NCBI RefSeq assembly: GCF_030283145.1
Contig: NZ_JASNWE010000003.1
Coordinates: 434,001-498,000, forward strand
Direction of reading: 5' to 3'
Source of the DNA: Actinomadura xylanilytica
GTDB taxonomy: Bacteria; Actinomycetota; Actinomycetes; Streptosporangiales; Streptosporangiaceae
Length of the DNA: 64,000 nucleotides
The translations under genes were made by a program, and so were the position numbers. The notes below the pieces were generated by a model. The model worked only from the letters and a program-made list of their open reading frames with translations, did no database searches and was not told the origin of the DNA. Within the stretch, counting starts at the first letter, position 1, and each line of letters begins with the position of its first letter. Of this stretch, positions 53,698 to 61,038 are shown one piece after another.

Positions 53698-54108
53698 TCA
53701 CTGCATGCTGGGGGCACGGCCGAGAAGTGCCGCGGCCTCGACGATGTCCTGTCGGGGGAAGGTGACCGACACCCATGGACGGCCGCGCGCCTCCTCCGCG
53801 TGCAGCACCCAGCCCTGGTAGTCGCTGAGTGGCTGGAGCGCCTCCAGTAGCCGGGGTCCGTCCTCCATGCGGACCTTTAGCCAGGCCCGGCCCATCCGAT
53901 CGGCCGCATGGCTCTCGCGCTCCTGGGGCGGTACTCGCGTCCCGCCGCCAAGGATCGCCTCTCCGAGGTCCTGACAGGCCAGGAGGGTCTCGAAGCCGTG
54001 CCGCCAGAGTTGGGTGAGGAGGGGGATCATCTCCAGGTCGATCTCCACCCGTTCGCCGCCCGGCGTCGTCATGGTCTGGGTGGGGTGGGTCTGCGTCCAG
54101 TCGGTCAT
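53698..54108 (-). CDS. Hypothetical protein, element cargo
   Basis: A 136-residue soluble protein (IPLLTQLWRHGFETLLACQD, GRAWLKVRMEDGPRLLEALQ, ARGRPWVSVTFPRQDIVEAA). The family is not recognised; similar small proteins are common on actinobacterial integrative elements. ATG 54108 overlaps the stop of the upstream phosphotransferase gene by 4 nt (ATGA), so the two are translated together. G+C is lower than in the chromosomal genes around it. Confidence 0.65.
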   Translation of the reverse strand: MTDWTQTHPTQTMTTPGGERVEIDLEMIPLLTQLWRHGFETLLACQDLGEAILGGGTRVPPQERESHAADRMGRAWLKVRMEDGPRLLEALQPLSDYQGWVLHAEEARGRPWVSVTFPRQDIVEAAALLGRAPSMQ

Positions 54109-54917
54109 GAGGGGCGCCCGGTGCGGTGCTCGGCCCAGCGGCGGGTGAGGTCTGCGTGCAGGGTCACCCATGCCTCTGGGGCCAGGCGGGCGGCGTGCTG
54201 TGCCCAGCGTGCGGCGAACGCTTGGGAGAACAGGTCGATGTGCGCGGGGTCGGCCGCGGTCCAGGAGGTGAACTGGGAGATCCAGTCTGCGGCCCCGGCG
54301 GGGGTGTGGCCGGCCTTGAGCAGCCAGGGCGTCAGCACGCCCAGTTCGACCCAGGCGGCGCCGCGGGCGGCGAACGCCCAGTCCACCACGCGGGCCTGCC
54401 CGTCTGGGGTGATGAGCAGGTTGTCGCTGTTCAGGTCGGTGTGCAGCAGGGCGTTCCCGGCCATCGGGGTCACGTCCTCGGCGACCGGCGCCCAGCGGCG
54501 CTCGACCCGCATCCGCACCTCGTCCGGGCACGGGGTGGTCTGCAACGACTGGAGGGTCTTGGCGAGGATCTCCAGGTCGGGTGAGCCGGGAGTGAAGTCG
54601 GCGTGCCGGCCGTCCACGTGCTCGAACCCGAGTGCGAGCCACCCCCCGGCCTCGGCCTGCCACAGAAGCCGGGGGGCGAACACGGTCACGTGCGGGTTGA
54701 TAGCGGCCTCGTTGCGCAGCGACCAGACTTCGGCGCCGTCCTGATCGCCCAGCTTTCGTGCGGCCTTGATGAAGGTCCGCGCGGTCGTGGTGTGCAGGGT
54801 CACGGCGATCTCGGCGTGGTTGCCGGCGGGTGCCGGATCGATCCCGGTCACCTCGCCGGTGTGCGCCTGGACGGCGTCCCTGACCTCGGTGGGCAGGTCG
54901 GTCCACGTGCTGCGCAT
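54105..54917 (-). CDS. Aminoglycoside-phosphotransferase-like protein, element cargo
   Basis: A 270-residue protein with the APH/choline-kinase fold. The N-lobe Lys is in TARTFIKAARKL, the catalytic loop reads ALLHTDLNSDNLLITPDGQA (H-x-D-x-x-x-x-N) and the metal motif VVDWAFAARGAAWVELG. All key residues are present, so phosphotransfer is plausible. The target (antibiotic, small metabolite or other) cannot be told. It is the largest intact gene on the element and leads a two-gene unit. The ribosome-binding site before ATG 54917 is GAAAGGCG. Confidence 0.8.
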   Translation of the reverse strand: MRSTWTDLPTEVRDAVQAHTGEVTGIDPAPAGNHAEIAVTLHTTTARTFIKAARKLGDQDGAEVWSLRNEAAINPHVTVFAPRLLWQAEAGGWLALGFEHVDGRHADFTPGSPDLEILAKTLQSLQTTPCPDEVRMRVERRWAPVAEDVTPMAGNALLHTDLNSDNLLITPDGQARVVDWAFAARGAAWVELGVLTPWLLKAGHTPAGAADWISQFTSWTAADPAHIDLFSQAFAARWAQHAARLAPEAWVTLHADLTRRWAEHRTGRPS

Positions 54918-54934
54918 GGGTCGCCTTTCTCAGG

Positions 54935-55231
54935 TCAGACGCACGGTTGCGGAGGGCAGCAGCTTTCGCCGGTGTCCCAGAATTCCATGTCGACCGGGTA
55001 GCCGGTCGCGTGCAGCGCCGGGATGGTGCGGGCCATCGCGGCGCCTGAGCTGATGTCCTCGATCATGATGGGGACGTGGTGCAGGAACCGCCCGGCGATA
55101 CGGTGGCAGAACTCCGCGTACTCGATGGTGTGCTCGATGAAGGCGTGCCATCCCGGGTCGACCGAGATGTCCGGCACGATCCGGATGGCGGGGTTGTCTG
55201 CGACGGCCTTGAGGCCCGATGATCGGGGCAC
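54935..55231 (-). CDS. Small conserved protein with WH-x-FI-x-HT motif, possibly 5' truncated
   Basis: A 98-residue protein with the pattern VDPGWHAFIEHTIEYAEFC and RIAGRFLHHVP, which I associate with a small protein family frequent in streptomycetes and their integrative elements; those are usually longer at the N-terminus. Here the only start, GTG 55231, lies inside the right arm-like repeat (55223-55245), so the 5' end may have been replaced during recombination. The tail ends in CCPPQPC. It is followed after 17 nt by the phosphotransferase gene. The function is unknown. Confidence 0.55.
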   Translation of the reverse strand: MPRSSGLKAVADNPAIRIVPDISVDPGWHAFIEHTIEYAEFCHRIAGRFLHHVPIMIEDISSGAAMARTIPALHATGYPVDMEFWDTGESCCPPQPCV

Positions 55232-55245
55232 ATCCAGGGCACACG
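55223..55245. repeat. Arm-like repeat, right
   Basis: Right partner of the 23-bp imperfect direct repeat (left copy 53233-53255). It lies 98 bp inside the right att core and contains the start codon of the small gene to its left. Confidence 0.6.
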
Positions 55246-55327
55246 ACCCCAGGATTCACCAGGGGGTAGCGGGGGAATGAGGGGGTGTCTGTGCTGCTCA
55301 GCGACCACCCCGCCGATTTCGCCGCAG

Positions 55328-55690
55328 CTAGGCCGCGGTCCCCGTCCAGATCTGGTTCATCCTGACGATCATCACGGCGACGGCGAGGCCCACGACCACG
55401 ATCACGGCGGGCCCCCAGCGCGAGCGCTCCAGTGCCCCCCAGCCCGCCCCGGCGACGGGGATCAGCAGGGCGCCGAGCAGGTAGCCGGGGAAGGTGGCGC
55501 CGCCGGGCCCGGCACCGTCGGCGACCTTCACGAAGCCGAGCACCGCCTGCACGACGAGCAGGATCTCCAGGGCGCCGAGCGCGATCAGCTCGCCCCAGCC
55601 CATCGGACGGTCCCGCAGCGCGGCGACCAGGGCGTAGGCGGCGGTGAGCAGCGACACCACGATGATCACGGTGGCCAGGGCGTTCGTCAC
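55328..55690 (-). CDS. Four-helix membrane protein, integration target
   Basis: A 120-residue membrane protein with four hydrophobic segments (ALATVIIVVSLLTAAYALVA, LIALGALEILLVVQAVLGFV, FPGYLLGALLIPVAGAGW, GPAVIVVVGLAVAVMIVRM). Its last codons (MNQIWTGTAA) come from the integrated element; the original end (MNQIWTGTGV) is at 53147-53180. The reading frame is therefore intact, with two residues changed. GTG 55690 is the only suitable start; no clear Shine-Dalgarno precedes it, and the transcript may be leaderless. It originally overlapped the membrane-protein gene now at 52652. Confidence 0.75.
   Translation of the reverse strand: MTNALATVIIVVSLLTAAYALVAALRDRPMGWGELIALGALEILLVVQAVLGFVKVADGAGPGGATFPGYLLGALLIPVAGAGWGALERSRWGPAVIVVVGLAVAVMIVRMNQIWTGTAA
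55344..55364. repeat. Right attachment-site core
   Basis: Right copy of the 21-bp direct repeat. It lies within the 3' end of the target membrane-protein gene and keeps its frame. Confidence 0.85.
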
Positions 55691-55753
55691 GGGAACACAG
55701 AGTACTACCGGTTGTAGAACAAGGGTGCCCCGGCGGCGTGGGAGCATGTCCGC

Positions 55754-56464
55754 GTGAATGCGCTCCAGTGGCTCAACCTGACCAGGCACGGTGAGAGCAC
55801 CGGCAACATCGCGTACCGGACGGTGCTCGGCACCGACGCCGAGGAGACCGGGATATCCGAGCGCGACGCCGACGTCCCCCTGTCCGAGGCGGGCCGCAGG
55901 CAGGCTGAGTCGCTGGGCCGCTGGCTGGCCGCGCTCCCCGAGGACGAGCGGCCGACGACGGTGTTGGCCTCCCCGTTCGTGCGGACGCTGGACACCGCGC
56001 GGATCGCGCTGGCGCAGGCGCCGGACACGGCGTCCGGGCTGGAGATCCGCGTGGACGAGCGGCTCCGCGACCGCGACCAGGGGATGCTGGAGGGCCTGAC
56101 CCCGACCGGCGTGCGGCGGCGCTTCCCCAGTGAGGCCGAGCGGCTGGCCCGCCTCGGCAAGTTCTACTACCGGCCGCCCGGCGGCGAATCCTGGGCGGAC
56201 CTGGCGCTGCGGCTGCGCAGCCTCTACCGCGACGTGGCGTCCGACTCGACCGGCGGACGGGTGCTGGTGGTGACGCACGACGCGATCGTGGTCGTGACCC
56301 GTTACCTGGTGGAGGGGCTGTCCGAACGCGAGGTCCTCGAGATCGAGGGCGAGCCCGTCGCCAACTGCTCGGTCAGCCGGTGGCGCAACGACGGCCCGCG
56401 CCTCGGCCCGGTCTCCTACAACGACTGCACGCATCTCCTCGGTGCCGGCGCGGCCGCCGTCTGA
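55754..56464 (+). CDS. Histidine phosphatase family protein
   Basis: A 236-residue cytoplasmic phosphatase or phosphoglycerate-mutase-like enzyme. The catalytic RHG motif is in LNLTRHGESTGNIAY, the second Arg in ASPFVRTLDTARIAL, the acid in DERLRDRDQGMLEGLT, and the second His in VLVVTHDAIVVVTRYL. The length and motif spacing are normal. The substrate is not predictable. GTG 55754 with GGGAGC upstream is the first start ahead of the conserved beta-strand. It is divergent from the integration-target gene across 63 bp. Confidence 0.88.
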   Translation: MNALQWLNLTRHGESTGNIAYRTVLGTDAEETGISERDADVPLSEAGRRQAESLGRWLAALPEDERPTTVLASPFVRTLDTARIALAQAPDTASGLEIRVDERLRDRDQGMLEGLTPTGVRRRFPSEAERLARLGKFYYRPPGGESWADLALRLRSLYRDVASDSTGGRVLVVTHDAIVVVTRYLVEGLSEREVLEIEGEPVANCSVSRWRNDGPRLGPVSYNDCTHLLGAGAAAV

Positions 56465-56492
56465 GTGACCGCGGGCGCCACCGGACGCGGCA

Positions 56493-57854
56493 TCAGGCGC
56501 CGTCGGCCTCTAGGAGGCGGGCGCTGCGCGAGGCGACCGCGGCCAGCCGCGGATCGCCGGCGGGTAGGACCGACCTGAGCCGTTCCAGCACCTCCAGGTC
56601 GGACCGGCCGGGGTCGGTCTGGGCGTAGGCCCACAGCGAGCCCGGCCCGCCGAGGTCGAGCACGTGCCCGCGGACGCCGACCGCGAGCTCGTCGCGTTCG
56701 GCACGGATGGCGGGCGCGTCGGAACGCGGCAGCAGCTCGCCCCGGTACAGGCGGACCGCCGAGGACACGTCACCCTCGTCCAGCAGCCGGCGCACGGTGA
56801 GGAAGTCGGCGTCGACCAGCGTGCACGCCAGCCGGTAGGGCTTGGCCTGCACCAGGCCGGCGAGCTGGCCGCGCAGCCGGTGGATCTCGGCGCGCACCGT
56901 GACGGGGCTGCCGTCCTCACCGTAGAGGTGCCAGGAGAGCCGGTCGGCGTTCAGCCCCTGCGGATGGAGCGCCAGCAGCGCGAGGATCTCGGCGTGCCGC
57001 AGCGTCAGCGGAACCTGCCGCCCGTCCAGGCGCGCGCTCGGCTGGTCGGTGCCGAGCAGCGAGAGGGTGAGCGGTCGCCGGTCCGCGCCGGACGGTGGGA
57101 CGGGCCCGGCGCCGCGGCGGCCCGCGCCGCACGTCCGCGCCGTCCGCCCGGCGGGGTTCGCCCGGTCGTCGGGGACGCCCGGCAGGCGCAGCAGGAACAC
57201 CTCGCCGAGGGGTTCGGCGAGCGCGGGCCGCCCGTCCGGGAGCTCGATCTGCGCGCCCGGGAAAGGGACGGGCAGACGGCGGCCGGTCCACCCGGCGGGC
57301 TCGGCGGCCAGGACTCGACCGGTGGCGGTGACCAGCACGCCGGGCTCGCCGCGCAGCGCCCGCAGGTGGGGCAGGAACCGTTCCCTGAGCCGGTCGTCGC
57401 GCCGCCGCATCGCCAGCTCGAGCCGGGCCTCGGCGAGCCGGGCCGTGGCGCTGACCAGCGCGGCCACCGCGGGGTGCGGTGCCCCGGCGCCGCCGGCTTC
57501 GACGCGGCCGATCACCCGTCCGGTGTCGGGGTCGGTGATCGGGACGCCGGACGCGCCGCCGGCGCGGCGCGGCCCGGGCGGGCGGCCGGGCGGCAGCACG
57601 CGGCCCGCGGCGTCGGTGAGCACCATCAGGTGCGCGGCGTCGCCCGCGATCTCGCGCAGCAGGCCGCGCAGCACCGGCGGGTACGGGTCGGGCTGCTGGA
57701 CGGGCCGGACGCCGCCCGGCCCCGCCCCGCTACCGAGCGACGTGCCGCAGCCGGATCCGGACGCGGCCTCCAGCAGGTCGCCCAGCCCCGGTACGGGGCC
57801 GCCGGGCGGACGGAGCGCGTGGAGCGCCGATGACGCCGGATCCTGCACCATCAC
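56493..57854 (-). CDS. GAF-domain / winged-helix transcriptional regulator
   Basis: A 453-residue regulator of an actinobacterial type in which an N-terminal GAF-like sensor (LREIAGDAAHLMVLTDAAGR, GVPITDPDTGRVIGRVEAGG) is followed by a second sensor-like part (FLPHLRALRGEPGVLVTATG) and a C-terminal winged-helix plus helical region (LRHAEILALLALHPQGLNAD, VTVRAEIHRLRGQLAGLVQA). Family members known to me often lie next to an aldehyde dehydrogenase gene and control it; no such gene is next to this one. GTG 57854 or ATG 57851 starts it after GGGGGAAC. The GCAAC repeats in the upstream gap may be its binding sites. Confidence 0.8.
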   Translation of the reverse strand: MMVQDPASSALHALRPPGGPVPGLGDLLEAASGSGCGTSLGSGAGPGGVRPVQQPDPYPPVLRGLLREIAGDAAHLMVLTDAAGRVLPPGRPPGPRRAGGASGVPITDPDTGRVIGRVEAGGAGAPHPAVAALVSATARLAEARLELAMRRRDDRLRERFLPHLRALRGEPGVLVTATGRVLAAEPAGWTGRRLPVPFPGAQIELPDGRPALAEPLGEVFLLRLPGVPDDRANPAGRTARTCGAGRRGAGPVPPSGADRRPLTLSLLGTDQPSARLDGRQVPLTLRHAEILALLALHPQGLNADRLSWHLYGEDGSPVTVRAEIHRLRGQLAGLVQAKPYRLACTLVDADFLTVRRLLDEGDVSSAVRLYRGELLPRSDAPAIRAERDELAVGVRGHVLDLGGPGSLWAYAQTDPGRSDLEVLERLRSVLPAGDPRLAAVASRSARLLEADGA

Positions 57855-57920
57855 CTGTTCCCCCGCCCCGGATGAAGAAGCTTCGGATCGATTTGAGGAT
57901 CGGCCTTAACCCATTACGGC

Positions 57921-57996
57921 GCAACCGCTTCCCAGGAACCGGTCACCCCGTGAGCCGACACACAGAGTAGTCGCTCGGTCGCAACGTGTTTGCAAC
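57921..57996. promoter_or_regulatory. GCAAC repeats in the divergent gap of the GAF regulator
   Basis: The 290-bp gap 57855-58144 carries GCAAC at 57921-57925, 57981-57985 and 57992-57996. The last two are 11 bp apart, one helical turn (GCAACGTGTTTGCAAC). They may be binding sites for the GAF regulator. The rest of the gap is GC-rich with no gene I can support. Confidence 0.4.
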
Positions 57997-58144
57997 CTCG
58001 GGGCGCCTAGCGTGCGGGGACACCGCCGGGAGCCGGTCCGGTCGCCCGAGGGGGACCCGCCTCCCCAAGCGCTTCCGGGGGGAGGCGCCGGGGGGCGCAC
58101 GGGCCGGTACCCCGTCATGCCCGGCGGTCAGGGAAGGAATCACC

Positions 58145-58318
58145 ATGTTGTGCCTGACCTGCCGGCGCGTGCGCCCGGCGGAGAACCGGACCGACTACAC
58201 CAACGCACGCGCGCGGCTCATCGTGCTGCACGGGCTGTGCGTGTGCACCTACCCCGCCCTGCCCGGCACGGGCGGCGGGAGGATCGCCCGGCACCGGCCC
58301 GCGATCATGCCCCGGTGA
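58145..58318 (+). CDS. Small Cys-containing protein
   Basis: A possible 57-residue protein, MLCLTCRRVRPAENRTDYTN at the start, with CxxC near residues 3-6 and LHGLCVCTYPALPG (CxC) later. The four Cys could bind zinc or form disulfides. AAGGAATCACC ahead of ATG 58145 is a good ribosome-binding site, the main reason for calling it. No family is recognised. It is divergent from the GAF regulator and 109 bp before the coiled-coil gene. Confidence 0.45.
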   Translation: MLCLTCRRVRPAENRTDYTNARARLIVLHGLCVCTYPALPGTGGGRIARHRPAIMPR

Positions 58319-58427
58319 CGCCGCCGTACACCGGATCGACACCATCGGCCCATGTCCCGTTTCGACCTGATTCGCCTACAGTTCAAGGGGAATCCCCGCG
58401 TCAGGATCCCCAGGTACGAGGAGCATC

Positions 58428-59072
58428 ATGGCCGTGTTCTCGGGTCCCGTCCGCCGCGCCACCGCCCAGGCGGAGCGCCGTTTGCGCGAGGGGCTCGGCC
58501 TCCTCCGCAGACTGGGCCGGGACCTGGAACGCACCGCGCGCCCCGAGCGGCCGGTGCCCGCGCACGAGGCGCGCATCCGGCGGCTGGAGGAAGTCCTGGC
58601 GGTCCAGGACGCCGGCCTGGTGGCGCTGCGCGCCGAGCTCGACTCGCTGGTCGCCCAGCTCAACGACCGGGTGCTCCCCCGCATCGACGAGCGGATGGAC
58701 GACACCGAGCGCGACCTCGCCACCGTCGCCACCGCCCTGATCCGGACGGGCGAGGACACCGCGGCCGGCCGCACCCGCCTCGAGACGCTCGAAGGGCGCG
58801 TCTCGGATCTGCGGGAGAGGCTGGCGCGGGTGGAGCGGCGAGCCGGGCTGTGGCGCGACCTCCAGGCCACCATGGCCCGGCTCGGCGACGACGTCGACGC
58901 ACTGCGGCCCCGGGTCGGCCCGCGCGTCCCCGACCCGGCTCCGAAGCCGGCACCGAGGCCCGCCGTGAAGCAGGCGCCCAAGCCCGTGTCCAAGCCGATG
59001 TCCGACCACACCGCCGAGCACGTCGCCGGGCACGCGGGCGAACGGGTCGGCGGCCCGGAGGCCCGCACCTGA
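58428..59072 (+). CDS. Coiled-coil protein with Pro/Lys-rich tail
   Basis: A 214-residue soluble protein. Residues about 10-160 are almost entirely charged heptad-like helix (RIRRLEEVLAVQDAGLVALR, RTRLETLEGRVSDLRERLAR), a long coiled coil. The tail (about 165-205) is Pro/Lys/Ala-rich (PAPKPAPRPAVKQAPKPVSK). There is no signal or membrane segment. GAGGAGCATC precedes ATG 58428. It could be a structural or scaffolding protein; nothing in the neighbourhood decides it. Confidence 0.7.
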   Translation: MAVFSGPVRRATAQAERRLREGLGLLRRLGRDLERTARPERPVPAHEARIRRLEEVLAVQDAGLVALRAELDSLVAQLNDRVLPRIDERMDDTERDLATVATALIRTGEDTAAGRTRLETLEGRVSDLRERLARVERRAGLWRDLQATMARLGDDVDALRPRVGPRVPDPAPKPAPRPAVKQAPKPVSKPMSDHTAEHVAGHAGERVGGPEART

Positions 59073-59101
59073 GCATCCGGCCCGTCCGCGACAATGAGGG
59101 C

Positions 59102-59893
59102 ATGGTCCTGACTGAGCCTTCGAACCCCCGGTCCCCCGTCCCGTCCGCCGGGCGGGTGGTCGTGGTGGCCGGCGCGAGCAGCGCCGCCGGGCAGGCGGTG
59201 GCGCGGCGCCTGGCCGCGGGCGGGACGCGCGTCGTCGCCGCCGCGCGCACGCCCCGCGAATGGCACGACCCGCTGATCGTCCCGGCCGCCGTCGACCTGC
59301 TCGACGCCGGCGCGACGCGTGCCTGGGCGGACGGCGTCGTCGCCGAGCACGGCCGGGTGGACGGGCTGGTCCACCTCGTCGGCGGCTGGCGCGGCGGCGC
59401 GTCGTTCGGCGACACCGACCTGGCCGACTGGGCGTTCCTGCACGACCAGCTGATCCGCACGCTGCAACACACCACGCTCGCGTTCCACGACGCGTTGCGG
59501 GGGGCGCCGCGCGGCCGGTTCGCGATCGTGTCGCAGCACGCCGCGCAGCGGCCGAGCCAGAACGCCGCCGCATACGCGACCGCGAAGGCGGCGGCCGAGG
59601 CGTGGACGCTGGCACTGGCCGACTCCTTCGCCACGCGCGCCGCGGGCACGGGCCCCGCCGACACGGGCCGGGCCGACACGGACACCGGCGCCACCGACAC
59701 CGGCGACACGGGCGCCGCCGCCACCATCCTGGTCGTGCAGGCGCTGCTCACCGACGCGATGCGCGCGGAGAAGCCCGGCGCCCCCTTCACCGGCCTCACC
59801 CACGTCGACGACCTCGCGCAGGTCGTCGCGGGCCTGTGGGACAAGCCCGCCCGCGAACTGAACGGAGTCCGCCTTGACCTCTCCCGGCCCTGA
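59102..59893 (+). CDS. Short-chain dehydrogenase/reductase
   Basis: A 263-residue SDR. The cofactor motif is altered from T-G-x-x-x-G-x-G to VVVAGASSAAGQAVARRLAA. NNAG is replaced by HLVGGWRGG. The active-site region reads RFAIVSQHAAQRPSQNAAAY and ATAKAAAEAW, keeping Ser, Tyr and Lys. A Thr/Asp/Gly repeat (ADTGRADTDTGATDTGDTG) is inserted near residue 195 and is probably a disordered loop. Its end overlaps the next gene by 20 nt. The substrate is unknown. Confidence 0.8.
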   Translation: MVLTEPSNPRSPVPSAGRVVVVAGASSAAGQAVARRLAAGGTRVVAAARTPREWHDPLIVPAAVDLLDAGATRAWADGVVAEHGRVDGLVHLVGGWRGGASFGDTDLADWAFLHDQLIRTLQHTTLAFHDALRGAPRGRFAIVSQHAAQRPSQNAAAYATAKAAAEAWTLALADSFATRAAGTGPADTGRADTDTGATDTGDTGAAATILVVQALLTDAMRAEKPGAPFTGLTHVDDLAQVVAGLWDKPARELNGVRLDLSRP

Positions 59894-60932
59894 TCCCGCC
59901 GCCCGCGCCCGCGGGTTCGCCAGCGACAACCAGGCCGGCGTGCACCCCGAGATCCTCGCCGCGCTCACCGCGGCCAACGCGGGCCACCAGCCCGCCTACG
60001 GCGGCGACACGTCCACCGCGCGGCTGCGCGAGGTCGTGCGCGGGCACTTCGGCGAGCGCGCCGAGGTGTTCCCGGTGTTCAACGGGACCGGCGCCAACGT
60101 GGTGTCGCTCCAGGCGATGTCGGAGCGCTGGAGCGCGGTCGTCTGCCCCGAGTCGGCGCACATCAACACCGACGAGTGCGGCGCGGCCGAGAAGGTCGCC
60201 GGGCTGAAGCTGATCCCGGTGCCCGCGCCCGACGGGAAGCTGACGCCGGAGCTGATCGACCGCCACGCGCGCGGCTTCGGCAACCTACAGCGCGCCCAGC
60301 CGGCCGTCGTGTCGATCACCCAGAGCACCGAGGTCGGCACCGTCTACACCGCCGCCGAGATCGCGGCCGTCGCGGCGTGCGCGCACGAGCGCGGCATGCT
60401 CGTGCACATGGACGGGGCGCGGGTGGCCAACGCCGCCGCCGCGCTCGACCTGCCGCTGCGCGCGTTCACCACCGACGCCGGCGTGGACGTGCTGTCGTTC
60501 GGCGGCACCAAGAACGGGCTGCTGCTCGGCGAGGCGATCGTCGTGCTGAATCCGGATGCCGTCCGCGGCCTGGCGTACCTGCGCAAGGCGGGCATGCAGC
60601 TCGCGTCCAAGATGCGGTACGTGTCGGCGCAGCTCGTCGCGCTCCTCGAAGGCGACCTGTGGCTGCGCAACGCGCGGCACTCCAACGCGATGGCGCGGCG
60701 GCTGGCCGGCGCGGCGGGCCGGGTCCCCGGCGTCGAGATCCGGCGTCCCGTCGAGGCCAACGCGGTGTTCGCGGTCCTCCCGGCGGACGCGGCCGAGCGG
60801 CTGCGCAAGCGGTTCGCGTTCTACACCTGGGACGAGCGCACCGGCGAGGTCCGCTGGGTGTGCTCGTTCGACACCACCGAGGACGACGTCGACGCGTTCG
60901 CCGCCGCCATCGCCGAGGAGCTGTCCGGCTGA
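59874..60932 (+). CDS. ltaE: Low-specificity L-threonine aldolase
   Basis: PLP-dependent enzyme (352 residues) that cleaves L-threonine or L-allo-threonine to glycine and acetaldehyde. The fold-type I pattern is clear: ASDNQAGVHPEILAALTAAN, AYGGDTSTARL, VFNGTGANVVSL, CPESAHINTDECGAAE, LVHMDGARVANAAAAL and the PLP Lys in DVLSFGGTKNGLLLGEAIV. TTG 59874 is the start, with GGAG seven nt upstream, overlapping the SDR gene by 20 nt. The overlap suggests co-expression with the SDR. Confidence 0.92.
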   Translation: MTSPGPDPAARARGFASDNQAGVHPEILAALTAANAGHQPAYGGDTSTARLREVVRGHFGERAEVFPVFNGTGANVVSLQAMSERWSAVVCPESAHINTDECGAAEKVAGLKLIPVPAPDGKLTPELIDRHARGFGNLQRAQPAVVSITQSTEVGTVYTAAEIAAVAACAHERGMLVHMDGARVANAAAALDLPLRAFTTDAGVDVLSFGGTKNGLLLGEAIVVLNPDAVRGLAYLRKAGMQLASKMRYVSAQLVALLEGDLWLRNARHSNAMARRLAGAAGRVPGVEIRRPVEANAVFAVLPADAAERLRKRFAFYTWDERTGEVRWVCSFDTTEDDVDAFAAAIAEELSG

Positions 60933-60967
60933 CCCGCCGCCGGGGAGGGCGCCCCGGCGGCACGCAC

Positions 60968-60987
60968 CCAAGCGAGCGCTCAGTTGG
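60968..60987. promoter_or_regulatory. Near-palindromic 20-bp site before the thiolase-like gene
   Basis: CCAAGCGAGCGCTCAGTTGG has complementary CCAA/TTGG ends and a GAGCGCTC palindromic core. It lies 51-71 bp upstream of the start codon, a typical place for a TetR/FadR-like operator on lipid-metabolism genes. No regulator gene is adjacent. Confidence 0.5.
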
Positions 60988-61038
60988 CTCGCGGGCTATC
61001 GTGGTGCCGAACTCGATTCGGTACAGGAGGCGAACCGG

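Larger units (their letters stand above)
53158..55364. mobile_element. Small decayed integrative element flanked by 21-bp direct repeats
   Basis: A 21-bp perfect direct repeat beginning GTCCAGATCTGG lies at 53158-53178 and 55344-55364, with partial matching extending further outwards. The right copy is inside the 3' end of a membrane-protein gene (coding ...MNQIWTGTAA-stop). The left copy encodes the displaced original end (...MNQIWTGTGV-stop). Between them are a tyrosine-recombinase remnant next to the left repeat, three small genes, and two 23-bp imperfect direct repeats just inside the ends that resemble recombinase arm sites. Integration at a 3' gene end with restoration of the reading frame is classic tyrosine-recombinase behaviour. 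The recombinase is broken, so the element is probably no longer mobile by itself. Confidence 0.85.
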
